This document shows, one piece after another, positions 33,591 to 45,739 of a DNA stretch of 64,000 bases. The first letter of the stretch is position 1, and the number at the start of each line of letters is the position of its first letter. Location: positions 433,344 through 497,343 of the forward strand of contig CAUYUJ010000148.1 of the NCBI GenBank assembly GCA_963575745.1, in the 5' to 3' direction. Made by a program: the position numbers and the translations under genes. The notes below the pieces were generated by a model, which was not told where the DNA came from, searched no databases, and saw only the letters and a list, made by a program, of their open reading frames with translations. This DNA is from Prorocentrum cordatum (lineage: Eukaryota; Sar; Dinophyceae; Prorocentrales; Prorocentraceae).

Positions 33591-34200
33591 CCAAAATGGC
33601 CCAAGACGGCTCCAAGAGTGCCTGGGAAAGCCCAAGATTGACCTCCAAAATGGCTCAAGATAGAGCAAGATGACTCAAGATGTCTTTCAAGATGCTCCAC
33701 GATACCCCAAGAACGCTCCAAGATGGCTCCCAGAGGCCTCCGACACCTCCAAGGAGTTCCCCAAGAGGCCAAGGTCATTCAAAAACAACAAAAACAATGG
33801 TGTGTGCTTTTTCGCCTTTTCGCTTCCGATGGCCATCCGAGGCCTCAAGATGGCTCCAAGATGGCCCAAGAAGGCCCCAGGAGAGGCACAGGAGAGGCCC
33901 AAGACGGCCCCAGGAGCGCCCAATAGCGCTCCAACAGCGCACGAAAAGGCGACTTTTGGGGCTCCCAAAAGGGGGGGCCAAATTGAAGTTCCCCTCTTGA
34001 TTGATCGATTTCCTCCAAGATGGCCCAAAGAGCGCCCTTCAAGCTCCCAAGAGCGCCTCAAGAAGGCCCCAAGAGGCGCCCAGGCGGCCACAAGAAGCGC
34101 CCAAGAGGCATCCATAAAGCTCCTAAGAGGCTCCAAAAACCTCAAGAGGAACAGCGAGGCACCAAAAACGCTCAAACACGGCCCTGGGCTCGCCAAAATG
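33591..34200. repeat. CCCAAGATGGCCC-type minisatellite
   Basis: Irregular 11-18-bp units (CAAGATGGCTCC, CAAGAGGCC, CAAGACGGCCCC). At about 33,780-33,840 lies a non-repeat segment with AAACAACAAAAACAATGG and CGCCTTTTCGCTTCC, which resembles the TTTTTCGATG...TTTTTCGGCTTCC segment at 43.53 and the one at 46.1 kb. The four minisatellite loci are therefore copies of a larger dispersed unit. Confidence 0.8.
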
Positions 34201-34202
34201 CC

Positions 34203-34330
34203 CCTTATCCTCCTCCTCCTCCTCCTCCTCCTCCTCCTCCTCCTCCTCCTCTTCCGCCTCCTCCTCCTCCTCCTCCTCCTCCTCCTCCTCCTCCTCCTCC
34301 TCCTCCTCCTCCTCCTGCTCTTCATCATCC
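34203..34330. repeat. (TCC)n microsatellite
   Basis: About 125 bp of TCC triplets directly joined to the CAAGATGGCC minisatellite. Confidence 0.95.
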
Positions 34331-35955
34331 TCCTCTTCCTCCTTGTCCACTGTCTCTTCCTCCTTCCTCCTTCCTCGTCTTCGCTCTCCTTTTCCGTCTC
34401 CCCATCTTGGAGTATCGGGCAGCTTCCCCCGCCCTCTGGTTTTTTCTGCATGCCCTCCACACTTCCCTGCTCACCTCAACTCCCTTGGACATCGTTTCTG
34501 GATAGGCCCTGATGGGGATACTTGCTCGTACGATGTCGCGCGACGCGGGTCGGACGCCGGGCCGTTTCCAAAATGTTACTCTTTCATTGGCGCCACGCAC
34601 GCTCGTCTTCGAACTTTTAACATGAAGAACGCGTCACGGATGAAGGACGCGCCGTTCCTAAATGCTGGTATTGCTTCACCACCGCGCACATGCACCCAAA
34701 AAGTGTGCAAGCATTTCGCGAACAACGGCGATTTTTTGTTTCCAAACTGCGGCGTTAACCTTCTCGCCGCCCACGTTCGTCATCAGAGTGTAGAACACCT
34801 CCAAATTAATATTATGGCGGACGACCCACACATGGTGTTGGCATGAGGTAGGAGGCTCAGGTTGACTCGCGAATGTGGATGTCCCACGAACGGGTTTCTT
34901 GCACGCTTCATGATCGCCGACGCGCGACAGTAACGCTGATTCGCGGCGTTGAAATCCCAGGAATTATGTTCTGACGCAGATTGAAGATTTTCAAACGTTT
35001 GTCTTCCAACGGGGGCACCTCGCTCAGTGGAATGCTGATACCTTGTAGGAACCTGTGAAGAGGGAGCGTGGCGACAAGGTATCTTGCAACATCGTTGATG
35101 AGTCTTGGGCTTACACTGGTCCCTCCTCCTCCTCCTCCTCCTCCTCCTCCTCCACCTCAGCCGGCATCCTCATGCTCTGCCAATTGATCATCCGCCCTCC
35201 TCGTTCATTTTCGCAGTTCGTATCCTCCCCCCCTCCCGCTTCGCATTGGGGCGTGCATTGCCCCTCCTTGTCCAACCATCCAACTGTTGTCGCCCGATGA
35301 GGCGATATGGCATGCATTTGGGACGCTGCGCCGTTGACCCTGACCAACAAACACGGTGCGTGCTACGCGCGCGCGCAGGAGCGAGAGCGCACATACGACC
35401 CGTGAGCACGACGGGATGGACACCCAAACACATGTACAGTGATAGATCGCTACCCTACTACCTCCATGGAGACGAAGCAACCTCGAGCCTCACTACGGGA
35501 AGAAACACAGACCAAGGAATCCGAAAAAGGCAGCTGGGAAACAAGAGCGAAAAACCCGAGCAAAGCCGAACGAGGCAACAAGACCAAACCAGGGAGCCCG
35601 AGGCAACGGAGGGCACAACGCGAACCAACAGTTAGAGCTGCGCATGCCACGGCAATGGACACTCAAACAGTCCGATCATTGAATTTAGGATGCGCACTTA
35701 AAATGTTTGAAACTGTGGTACACATGTTTGAAATAAAAAGGCTGTGATGCATGTATTGAACATGTTTGGAACATGTTTATGCGTTTGGCAAGTGTTTGAC
35801 AACATGCCTCCTCTCCATTGATCGTACCCACAAAATTCGAGTTTCCACGGGCTTGCGGGCGAAATCCCCTGACCCAAACATCAGGAGGGTCGCGCGGCGC
35901 CCAAAAAAACTTCGCGCCCCCGGGCGGGGAGGGAGTAGGGTGACAGAAGGAGGAA
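34331..35955. other. Spacer, no confident gene
   Basis: Mostly unique DNA. The minus strand at 34.7-35.06 kb has open stretches such as FYTLMTNVGGEKVNAAVW that could belong to another dead retroelement, but nothing decisive was seen. A (TCC)12 run lies at 35,123-35,155. Near 35,700-35,800 the word ACATGTTTGRAA recurs four to five times. Confidence 0.4.
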
Positions 35956-35957
35956 GA

Positions 35958-36237
35958 GGTAGAGAGGAGGAGGAGGAGGAGGAGGAGCAGGAGCAGGAGG
36001 AGGAGGAGGAGGAGGAGGAGCAGGAGCAGGAGGAGGAGGAGGAGGAGGAGGAGGAGGTAGAAGGGGACGAAGAAGAGAGGGAGGATGGGGAGGAGGAGGA
36101 GGAGGAGGAGGAGGAGAAGGAAGAGAGGAGGGGGAAGAGGAGGAGGAGGAGGAGGAGGAGGAGGAGGAGGAGGATATGCAGGATAACAGGGAGGAGGAGA
36201 GAGAAGGAGGAGGAGGAGGAGGAGGAGGAGGAAGCGC
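35958..36237. repeat. (GGA)n microsatellite
   Basis: About 280 bp of GGA triplets with GCA and GAA interruptions, open as poly-Glu or poly-Arg on plus and poly-Ser or poly-Leu on minus. Confidence 0.95.
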
Positions 36238-36339
36238 GGCGGACGCGGGTCTTTCCCGCGCGCCCGACGCACATTAGTCGGGGGCCGGCAGACACCCCCG
36301 CCGCCCTGCCAACAGGGGCGGAACCTTGGGGGGGGCTAT

Positions 36340-36641
36340 AGCTGTTTCAGGCAGCAGGAACTCCCAGGAAGGGGGAGGGGATCTGCCAGCCGTGGCCTCT
36401 GGACAGCATGCCCGGGAGCTCCGTGGCGACCGCGACGACCTGCGCCACCCTGCGGCTCGGGCCCCGCGTCGCCGCCATCGCCGTCCTACCCGTGCCCGCG
36501 GCCAGCCCAGGCAAGGATGCCGGCGCCCGCGCCGCGGCGTCCCGTCGTGCAGCCGGCTGCACCGCCAGGCGGCAGCCCGGTCCTCGCCGCCCGTCGTGCC
36601 AGCTGGCAGCCCCTCCAGGGCCGCTTCACGGGTCTCCAGCT
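36340..36641. other. GC-rich sequence beyond a LINE 3' fragment
   Basis: May hold the eroded tail of the LINE fragment at 36.64-37.13 kb. No motif of its own. Confidence 0.35.
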
Positions 36642-37133
36642 TCAGCGCGGGCGGGCCGCGTCCTGCGGGCGTCGCTGCGGCAGGGCGCAGGCCCGTGCCA
36701 GCTCCCGCGGCTGCTGGTCTTCAGGCAGGCGTCGCACCTGCCCGAGCAGCCAGAGGCGGGCCTCGGCGCCGAGCCGCCCCCCCGCCTCGAGGACGAAGGG
36801 CGTGAGTTGGGCGCCCGGGTAGCGCGCGTGCTTTTCAAGCTCGCCGCGGCTGCTGGCCTCGCCGTCCTGGCGTGCAGCCACGCGCAGCTCGGCCTGCGTG
36901 CCGTCTGCGGGGTGGCGATCAGAGACATCCAGCCACCGGGCCCCGTCGTCTTCCTGGCATTCCAGATCCAGGATGGCGCGCTCGAGCTGGCCGTCTGGGC
37001 GCTGGCGGTCCCAAGTCGGCACCCTCTGCTCGAGAGGGGGCAGCTCGCCGCGCCAGCGGTGGAGGAGCCCAGCGACCCTCCTGTTGAGTCCGCCGTGGCG
37101 CGCCAGCACCCCCCCGCCCCGCTGGCAGGTCAA
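36642..37133 (-). pseudogene. LINE ORF2 C-terminal fragment
   Basis: The frame reads a C-terminal region seen in dinoflagellate LINE polyproteins: ARWLDVSDRHPADG, then AELRVAARQDGEAS, GELEKHARYPGAQLTPFVLE, AGGRLGAEARLWLLGQVRRL and RELARACAL. This matches the pattern W.DVtvrHP...a...dG.aa..ge..K..rYpg..l.pfvvE..GR.g.ea. No catalytic RT motif is present. The upstream side ends in a 140-bp GGA tract, so the element is truncated there. Family assignment is from remembered pattern. Confidence 0.6.
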
Positions 37134-37194
37134 GGCGTGGTAGCCGCGCTCGACCAGAGTCCCAGCGCAGCCAGCCCCGTCAGCACCGCGCAGG

Positions 37195-37335
37195 GAGGAG
37201 GAGGAGGAGGAGGAGGAGGAGGAGGAGGAGGAGGAGGAGGAGGAGGAGGAGGAGGAGGAGGAGGAGGAGGAGGAGGAGGAGGAGGAGGAGGAGGAGGAGG
37301 AGGAGGAGGAGGAGGAGGAGGAGGGGAGGAGGAGG
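37195..37335. repeat. (GGA)n microsatellite
   Basis: Almost perfect GGA repeat, about 140 bp, at the 5' side of the LINE fragment. Confidence 0.97.
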
Positions 37336-38009
37336 GGGGGGCGCGAAACGCGCAGGGGGGAAGCAGCGGCAACAGCAGCCCCACGGCCAACTATCCTCGC
37401 GCACGCGGCGAGCTAGTCGAACAATAGTCTTGTTGTGAATTGCTAGCTTACCGGTGGCAGCCTGAAGAGTCTCCAGAAGGCCCGACGCGGCCTGCACTCG
37501 TGACAAGCACACCCGGGCAAACCTGGGTGCCGCCTCCGGAAGTTTGGCCCCGCGCCCACAGGCTTCTACCACTAAGGCAAGGCCGAGTGGGGAAACCGAG
37601 TTCTTAGCAAGTACACAGGGTACACAAATACAAGAGTACTCATCCCGTGCCCTGCACATAGAAATAACACACGTTCGCTCCCCTACTGAATGTCAAGTCG
37701 CGCGCCCTCAAGCCCTGTGCGGAAATCCATTGCTTCTCCGGCATGAACTGGTGTGCTGATCTGTGAAGGGGGACTATCATGCTAGCCGTCGGGAGTGAGG
37801 GTACATGTCTGCTAACACTCCGACATGCACGGGCACTGTCTAGATGGTCGCTCAAGACTTCAGCCCAACGAAGAAGTCCACACTCCTGGCAACCCAACAC
37901 GCGAAAGAAAACACACGTAGCAAAATGACCACAAAGAAAACATAAACGAATCGAGCTGGTTGTATTCAAGCCAAGAGGGGAGGACGCGGATAGCACCTGT
38001 GCATCCGCC
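37336..38009. other. Spacer with a possible short minus-strand exon
   Basis: The minus frame at about 37,430-37,590 reads FARVCLSRVQAASGLLETLQ in a plausible amphipathic context. It has no family match and is not called as a gene. The rest looks non-coding. Confidence 0.3.
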
Positions 38010-38180
38010 TCCAACTCCTCCAACTGCTCCTACTCCTCATCCTACCCCATCTCCGCCTCCGCCTCCGCCTCCGCCTCCTCCTCCTCCTCCTTCTCCTCCA
38101 CACCATCGTCCTCCTCCTCCTCCTCCACCTCCACCTCCCCCTCTCCATCCTCGTCCTCCTCCTCCTCCTCCTCCTCCTGA
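38010..38180. repeat. TCC/CCG microsatellite cluster
   Basis: TCC, CCG-TCT and CCA triplets on plus, followed 35 bp later by a G15 run (38,214-38,231). Confidence 0.9.
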
Positions 38181-41100
38181 AACATGGAGGCGTCAGCGAT
38201 GACGTTGCCAAACGGGGGGGGGGGGGGGGGGCAAAACTATTCAGAGCGGCTGTGTCCGCAATCACGGGGGTGACACGGCGGGTCAGGCGGACAGCTGCCT
38301 CCGACCTCCCCACATGTCTTTCCCCCCTCTCCAGAAGTCCACAGTCCTGTTTGAGGGGGGCAAGCCTGCGAGACCCCAAATGATGCGTCAGGCTGCCATA
38401 GTGACAGTCGGTTTACGATCTGCCAAGGACGTCCAGATCCTCCAAGAACTCCAGGGAATGTCAAGATAGCCCCTGAGAAAACCCCCGCATTGAAAACGAG
38501 GGCACCAGGAGAGCGCTCTGGGGCCCAGAAAGGGCCGATGAGTAGCCCAACGGCAAGCCCTACCACAATGCAGTCAGGCAGCCAACGCATCCCCAATGTG
38601 GGAGAGGTGGAGGAGGTGGAGAAGGAGGAGGAGGAGGTTGAGGAGGAGGAGGGGGAATAGGGGAGGGAGAAGGAAGATAGGATAGGACGGAAGAGGAAAC
38701 AAGGAGGGGAGGAGTGAGGATGAGGAAAGACGAGGGAGGAGGAGAAGGGGAGGAAGAGGAGTGATGGAGGAGGGGGAGATGGACCAGGGAGTCGGAAGGG
38801 GGAGGAGGAGCGATCCCCAACCGACCCCCTGTGACTGCAGCGGAGCCCAATTCCAGCGGAGGACCCAGGAGACTCCGAGATTGCCCCCACATGCTCGGGC
38901 ACACATGCGTCGAGGCCGTCCAGCCGAGGCGAACACCTCGCGTGACCAAGACTTTGGCGCGCTCGCCCTTCTTGACTCGCTGGCACCACCAACACAAACA
39001 GCATAAATAGCATGGCCATTCGAGGTTCACGCCCCGCTACCCCATGACCTCATCCAGTACTCCTGGTACCTGCACCTCTTCTCTCCGTCCTCTTCCTTCT
39101 TCTGGACTTCATGTCGCGCTCCCTCCTCCTCCCATCATAATGAGTCCGAGTAGATGGGGTCGGAGGATCGCGCAACATCGTCGATGCACCTGCATGCATC
39201 GTCGGCATCAGCGATGCATCGACGACGTGGGCGTGGAGAACATCGGGCTCCACATCGAGCCGCATCTGCGATGCGGCGCGATCATCCGACCCCATGTTGC
39301 GCCGAACCCATCTAGGAAACCTAGACTTCCGTCGCTCACACCAGGAAAGCCGGGCAGCCCAGGACATCGTTTCGAGCTCCTTGCCTCCTGGGTTTGCGGA
39401 GGTGCGGCGCAAGCTTCCATCGAGGAAGACACAACGGCATACAAGTGTAAACCTTTTTTCTCTGCGTTTCGACATCAAGAGAGGGGGAGGGTGGGGGGTC
39501 TGGCTCTGTACCTCTGCTGTGTGCGACTGTTTGGACTAGGGCGTCCATTATGGGGGAGGCTCCACCTGCCTGAAACAGGCGCCAAAAACAGCCAAGACCT
39601 ACTCCACGGGGGGAGAGGGCGGGGTGCGAGGGCCCGCGTCGATCGGCAAAACCATCAACAACAAAAACGCTCACCAGAACAGATTTCTGGGCCTTGCGGT
39701 GGGCACCCCCTCCTTGGCGCGCGGATCGCGCCAAGGGGCGGCGCCGGAGGGCTGACCAGGGTGGCCCTGCGCTGGTCCAAGAAATCTGCGCTCAACCCCG
39801 AACATGTAAGTTAATGCGCCTCTTTGCTCCTCGAGCCCAATTGCGCTGAGGAGGCGCACGATCTTGCAACAAGAGAGATGCGCGGGGAAGGCAGCACGCC
39901 TGCGAGGTCGCATTCTCAGCGTGGACGCCCTCCCCTTATGGTACGTCCACCGCTTGAGTGCTGCTCCCCCGTGCCCGCTCTGTGATTATCGTGACGGGAA
40001 AACGCGAAGCGGCCATTGGGAAATCGTGTAATTACCAACGCGCCCACATGCTCGGTGCACAATTCACATCACAGCGAACGACACACGGACGCACGTGTAT
40101 CAGCACCTGAGCCGAGCTCATGCGCCGCACCACCCTGTCATTCGCGTGCCCGTATACACGTGGCGGGTTCCAGAAACTCTGAACTGAAACACTCGCCTTA
40201 TCGTGGGAGGACGATTCCGGTCTCCGCGCCAGATTCTTGCGGCTTTCCGCCAGCGGAGCCACCCTCGTTTTGTTGCCGTCAGATTCCGACGGTACTCCGT
40301 CTGCTTCCGCCGAGGAAGGGATATCAACTCCTTCGACCTTCAAAGGCGAAGAACGTGCTGGAACGCCTCACGTGCACGCGCGAACGATGGTGCACGCGTG
40401 TCGCATACGCGCGCGTGACGCCCGCTCATGGACGCATGAGTGCCTGAGTATGTTGGATGGGGGCAACATTCTCTCTTGCTATAGCGAACTTGGCAACAGG
40501 AGGGCGAGTGCGAGTGGGACCGGGATTGGGAGCGGGTGCGGGTGGAGGAAGCGCGCGAATGGGGGTGGGGGGGGGGTTAGAATGGACCAAGGGTCCACAT
40601 GGTTTAGGGGCCAAGAGCATGAGCCGAGAGGGAGAAGGGCTGCGAGCCCGATCGTGAGCACGACCAGGAAAAGAGAGAGAAAAGCGAACAACAAAAGCGA
40701 AATCGCAAGGTGGGAGCGTGGCTGCAAAAACGGAAAAGGCGAAGCCAACGAAGAGGAGGAGGACAACGCCGACGAGGATGAGGAAGAGGAAGGGATGTAT
40801 GAGTGTTGGCGAAACGGGGGGGGGAGAAAAGCACGATGAGGGAAACAGGAGGGCCAAGCACGGAAGGAGGGGACGCCGCAATACAAGATACGCGGGAAAT
40901 GATCCTGGCCCTCCCTGTCTTTGTTTCCTCCATTCACCTCCATCATTCGCCACGGCCACATCGGCAGGTGATTTTGATTCAAAGGAAGAAAGGGCACCTG
41001 TGACAATTTTCGGATTTGGATTACTTGCGCCACCTACACTTCACTGCACACTGTGCCTTGAGAATTCTGGGCGCGCCCAAAGGACGACCCGGGCATTCGT

Positions 41101-42066
41101 CGCGCCTGTCGTGCGCGCGCAGCTGCCAGCGGTGGCGCGAGCAGGACGTTCCTTCGCCTCGCCCGCGGGGTGGCGCGCGAAATTGTCCTAAGCCCGCGGG
41201 GATGGCAACTGCGCGACACTTGATGGCACAATGTGGTGTCGGTGGAGAAACGAACAGAAAAAAGCTGCCAGGCGATGGCCGGGGGTTGTTTCTGCGTCGA
41301 AAGTGAGTGACGGCACGCCGTGGGAAGTCGTCAGATCACAGCGCGGGCGCCGTAAGAAAGGCGGGTTGTTGTTGAGCGCGCGGTGGAAAAATCAACGCGG
41401 TTGCCTTCGCAGCGCGGCAAATGTCGTCATCGCCCGAAGAACACATGTTTTCCGGCACTGCCTCTAGAAGGGCCGCTATCAATCATGAGGCGACCCGCGG
41501 CCGCCGGCAGGCAGGGGGAGGGGAGGGAACGAAAAATGGAGAGAGGGAAGGCGGAGACTGAAGACTGGAGACTCCGCCTATGTCGTCCCAGGGGGACGGC
41601 CCCACGCGGGGCCAAGCGGTGGCGCCGGGGCGCTGGCGGCACTCGAACGCCGCATATCAGATCCTGATCCATTCACTCCATCTTTTGTGGTCGTGTCACT
41701 GTTGGTCGTCTTGCGCGGGACACGCACGAATCTTCCACATTTGTCCGTAGTTCTAAAATCTGAAACAGCTGATGCATCACCCTCTGCGCACATCGCACGA
41801 AGAAGCGCTGCTACGTCGCCCCACCGTTTGCACGGTCGGTGTGGCATGTGCTTCGGTAATCCATCGATCCCACGCGGAAGTCTTGTCGGTTCCTTCTTCT
41901 GGGCCGCCGTGCGCCGCTGCAGCCGTGGACCTCGACGCTCGCCGTTTCTGTCGCGCGCGCGCCAGTCGTCGCACCCGAGCTCGGCGCACTATTTGAATAT
42001 CTGAATCCACGCGCGACGCGATTCCAATGCATCTTGAGGCCCAGGCCTCGATGACAACGTGGTGCC
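38181..42066. other. 3.9-kb spacer without a confident gene
   Basis: A purine-rich GGA/GAGG stretch lies at about 38,590-38,830. ORFs of 150-260 codons occur on both strands but overlap one another and show no domain. On minus between 42.0 and 41.58 kb two overlapping frames (WDRWITEAHATPTVQTVG, then GDVAALLRAMCAEGDASAVS) look mildly protein-like, with one frame change between them; no family recognised. Confidence 0.4.
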
Positions 42067-42272
42067 GTTTTTCGGGCCGGGCGAAAGGGGGGGATAGCAA
42101 AGGAGGGGTTTGAGAATCAGCTCGCGTAGCTGATTCTCCCAGCGCCTCCCGACGCCGGGAGGCGCCCAGGTATCGAGGAATGGGCCCGGCGGCAGGGCCG
42201 AAACCAGCTGCATGCAGCAGATTTCGTAACCCCCCCTTTCCCTATCCCCCCCTTTCGTTCGGCCCGAGTTTT
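42067..42272. mobile_element. MITE-like foldback element with 5-bp target duplication
   Basis: The element spans 42,072-42,267 (196 bp). Its left end starts TCGGGCCGGGCGAAAGGGGG and its right end is the inverted copy ending CGTTCGGCCCGA. The inverted repeat extends about 45 bp with a few mismatches. It is flanked by GTTTT on both sides (42,067-42,071 and 42,268-42,272), a likely 5-bp target-site duplication. Inside are three more palindromes: GAGAATCAGCT with its complement at 42,111-42,137, GCGCCTCCCG with its complement at about 42,140-42,164, and GAAACCAGCTGCA with an imperfect complement at about 42,200-42,226. There is no coding capacity, so it would need a transposase in trans. Confidence 0.8.
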
Positions 42273-42611
42273 CAGCAGAGTGGGCGTCGTCGTTGATGCC
42301 GTTGCTGCCACTGGTCGCGCCGCTGCGGTCTCAACCAAAAATCGGCCCCGGAGCCGCGCTGGCGCAATCAGCCTTGCGCTCTACAACATGATCTCCGCAA
42401 TCGCACGGGGCCCCACGTCGTGGAAATCCAGAGGTCAGCCTGGGCACGCGGCGCCGAATGGATCGCGCGCGCGACTCCGACGGAACGGCCTGCTTCCAAG
42501 AGCCGGCGCCGTCAAGTAGCGCTAAAGAAATGGTGCCGCGCAATAGCCGCGCGCGATTTTTCCGCGACTGCAAAAAGCAGCAAACTCGTGTTTAAAGAGG
42601 CCAAACCATGT

Positions 42612-42810
42612 TCAGGCAGCTTCGATTCGGGGCCCAACCTCCGTCGAAGCAGGATTGTAAAAAGTAGCGTTGCGCACCAGATACGCGCGCACGCAGGCGA
42701 ATGGTAGGCGCTCGATGCCCCCCGGCGAAAACTGCGCGCTCAGGGCGGCCGCGCCGCCGATGATCACATTGCGCAGGATTTTGACATACCCAGACGGGTT
42801 TCCAAGCGAG
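42612..42810 (-). CDS. Exon-like fragment, unknown protein
   Basis: A 66-codon frame open between stops reads GYVKILRNVIIGGAAALSAQ, FSPGGIERLPFACVRAYLV and NATFYNPASTEVG. The composition is like a folded protein rather than a repeat. It begins next to a GCGCAG that could be a splice acceptor. There is no ATG, no family match and no support from neighbours, so this is only a candidate exon. Confidence 0.3.
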
Positions 42811-43315
42811 TTAGCTGCGCGGCATCCATCGCATCATGGGCCGTGGCCTTTACTTGCCCTGGGTGGCAAATTCTGAGGGCCTCGCCTCGGGCATTGCAGT
42901 CTGCGCCCAAGTGCCCAGCGGTCAGCGCCACCGCGGCCGCGTCGGTCGCGCCAGACTAGCTGGCCGCTGCGCGTGCGTGTCTTGGGTGGCTCGTCCGAAG
43001 AGGCGCACCAGCCAACGCCAACCATGCATCGCAATCGCCACCTTGTGGGTTTTGCAAACCAAGTTGCGTGTGGGTGGGTCTGATGATTACAAGAGCATGG
43101 GATGTGTAAGTTCGTTTGTGAAAATTCGCCGGCCCAACGGGCCAGGGCGTGCTAAGATCTCCGGTAACTGGTTAACAGTATTAACAGTATTTCTAGTTCG
43201 CGCGCGCGGGGCGGCCCCTGGGGGTCCCCTGGCGAAAAGTACCCCGACCAACGCCCGACCGCCGCCCGACCGCCGCCCGACCAAGTCTACTCAGAGATGG
43301 TTTTCCTTCTGGGTG
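42811..43315. other. Spacer, no gene
   Basis: Contains a short CCGCCCGAC triplication near 43,258-43,282 and GTTAACAGTATTAACAGTAT near 43,172. No coding region recognised. Confidence 0.4.
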
Positions 43316-43317
43316 CG

Positions 43318-43960
43318 GCCTCTCAGGCTCCCCAGAGCGCGCTCAGAGTGCCCCAAGAGGCCCCCAAGACTGCCCAAGAGGCCCCCGAGACGCCCAAAGA
43401 GCGCTCGAAGACGCCGAAGATGACCCCAAGACGGCCCAAAAGGCCCCCAAGACAGCCCAAGAGGCCTCCAAGACGCCCCAAGAGCCTTCCAAGAGGCCTC
43501 CGAAGAGAGCCCCAAGAGGCCAAAATCGTTGATTTTCATTGTTTTTTCGATGTTTTTTGTGTTCTGGCTTTTTCGGCTTCCGGACGCTCCAAGACGGCCC
43601 AAGAGGCCCCCAAGACCGCTCCAAGACGGCCCACGAAGCTCCCAAGACGGCGCCGAAACGACCCAAGAGAGCCCTCAAGACGGCCCAAGTGCCGCCCAAG
43701 ACGGACCAAGAGGCCCCAAGACGGGCCCAAGAGGGACTCAGGAGGGATACCGAGAACTCAAAAATGGAGCCCTCCGTCCCAGAAGGCGCCCAGGAGGTCC
43801 CAAAGAGGCCCCAAGAGGCCTCCAAGAGGCCCCAAGATGTCGCCAAGAGGCCCCAGGAGACTCCCAGGAGGCCCAAAAGAAGCCCCAGAAGGCTTCAAAC
43901 ATGTCTCCCAGGCGCCCCCGAACGGCCTCTCAACAGACCCCAAGAGGCCCCCCAAAGAAG
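43318..43960. repeat. CCCAAGAGGCCCC-type minisatellite
   Basis: Irregular units CAAGAGGCCCC, CAAGACGGCCCA and CCAAGACGCC. A non-repeat island at about 43,526-43,590 (TTCGATGTTTTTTGTGTTC, then TTTTTCGGCTTCCGGACGCT) has a close relative at 46,100-46,165, so both loci derive from one longer unit. Confidence 0.85.
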
Positions 43961-44195
43961 CATCTTGACGACGACTCTATTTCGCCCCATCGAGAGACGA
44001 CCCCCAGGGAACTGCTTCACCATCAAAACTCCCCACGCAACGCGTCCGAACGACACCCGCCCCCAAGAGCGCAACATGGGCAACGAACACACAGACAAAA
44101 ACCAGCGATGCCATATCACGGGCCGGCGGAATGAGCGAAGCGATTCAATAATACTGCACCACCTTCGTGGCTCCACGTAGATTGCACCACACCGA
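43961..44195. other. Spacer, no gene
   Basis: Unique-looking DNA between two repeat families. Confidence 0.4.
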
Positions 44196-44762
44196 TTGCC
44201 AGAATCGCTCGGTTGAGAGCCCACTGTGGCGAGCATATGGTTGTTCGAGACTCCCGCTCGAGACCTCCTCGAAATTCGGGCACCACGGGCCCAAACGTGA
44301 CGACAGTTGGACAATTTGGATGACCCGCTCGGATTCGGACATGAAAGTGGGGTCCCCATGGGGAGATGGTTTCCGCTCGAGACCTCCTTGCGATTCAGTC
44401 AACAACGAAGTCACCGCTCGAGACTCCCTCAATGTTCAAGCATCAGGAACCCCACAACAACGAAGGTTGTTCGAGTTTTAGATGACCCGCCCAGATCCTC
44501 ACATGAAGGCGGGCACTCCATGGGTGCCAAAAGGAGGGGGCACCCGCTCGACTTCCTCGCGGCTTCATCACTGACGGGGCTCCCGGCCGAAGCTTCCCCC
44601 AGATTCAGGCCTGAGGAGCCCAGACGCGAGGACAATTGCAGGGTTTGGATGACCCGTTCGGATTCGCACATGGAGGTGGGTACCCCAAAGGTCGAACAAG
44701 GGGCTCCCGCTCGAGATTTCCTCGCGATTCACTCACAGACGAAGCTACCGCCCGATACGTTT
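44196..44762 (-). repeat. 160-165-bp tandem repeat, minus orientation
   Basis: GATGACCCGCTCGGATTCRC recurs at 44,319, 44,481 and 44,649 (periods 162 and 168), each preceded by CCCGCTCGAGAYYTCCTCGC and a CACTCACAGACGAAG-like segment. The reverse complement is the family at 45.74-45.93 and 46.59-46.98 kb, so the same repeat sits in opposite orientation on either side of the 45-kb CAT tract. Confidence 0.85.
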
Positions 44763-45180
44763 GAGGATAGCCAGTCTGCACAATGAGGATGAACATGATA
44801 ACGATGCTGATGATGAGGAAGATGGTCATGGCGATGATGGGGCGGAACAAAGGAGGAGGAGGAGGAGGAGGAGGAGGAGGAGGAGGAGGAGGAGGGGGAT
44901 GAGGGGTGGGTGCCTCCGCGGAGCATCCCGACAACACAAGAATCCAACTCATGATTTGGGGAAAACCTAAACTTTCGGAGGTCGGCGCGGGTTTCTTTGA
45001 ATATGCGCGCCAAAAGCCATACGCCGATCCAAAAAATCCGCGCAGATCTCCGAACATCGCTTGTCATGCCAACTATTTTTCCCAAAAATCCAAAGTAGGG
45101 TTCTTGTTGTCTCTGCACACGCCGCGCAGGATCTCACCCCCCCCTTTCCTCTCTCCCTCTCTCTCTCTCCCTCTCTCTCC
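44763..45180. other. Spacer with a short GGA tract
   Basis: (GGA)n at about 44,850-44,897 and a CTCTCTCC run near 45,150-45,185. No gene. Confidence 0.6.
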
Positions 45181-45573
45181 TTCTCGCACACTCACCATCA
45201 TCACCATTAGCATCACCATCAATCACCATCATCGTCATCACACGCACACACTCATCATCATCATTACCATCATCATCACCATCAACCATCATCACCGCCA
45301 TCACTACTCATCATCACAATCCTTCACCACTACTCATCATCATATTCCTCATCATCAGCATCGTCAGCATCATCACCACTCGATCACCCACTCACTCACT
45401 CAATTACTCACTCATCCTCAGAAGGCTTCGGAAGCAGTGGTCCTCCGACGGTAGGACCGCCGCCACTCTCAACATCATCGTCACCATCTCCATCATAATC
45501 TCTCTACCACCCACTCATTGGCCATCATGATCATCATCAGCATCATCATCACTCATTCATCACACACACACAC

Positions 45574-45610
<37 letters not shown>

Positions 45611-45722
45611 CGTCATCGTCATCATCATCATCATCATCATCATCATCAGCATCAGCATCAGCATCAGCATCAGCATCATCATCATCATCATTCACTCACT
45701 CATCACTTCGTCATCACTCACT
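45181..45722. repeat. (CAT)n-rich microsatellite block
   Basis: CATCAT, CACCATCA and CATCAG triplets with CACACA and ACTCACTC interruptions, broken by a unique island at 45,418-45,480. The poly-His ORFs are artefacts. Confidence 0.95.
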
Positions 45723-45739
45723 CCCTGGCTTGAATATGG

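Noticed and set aside
33640-33675. Dinoflagellate spliced-leader relic
   Set aside because: AAAATGGCTCAAG resembles the end of the spliced leader but the 5' half is absent and the word belongs to the CAAGATGGCC minisatellite. No full spliced-leader sequence was found by eye on either strand.
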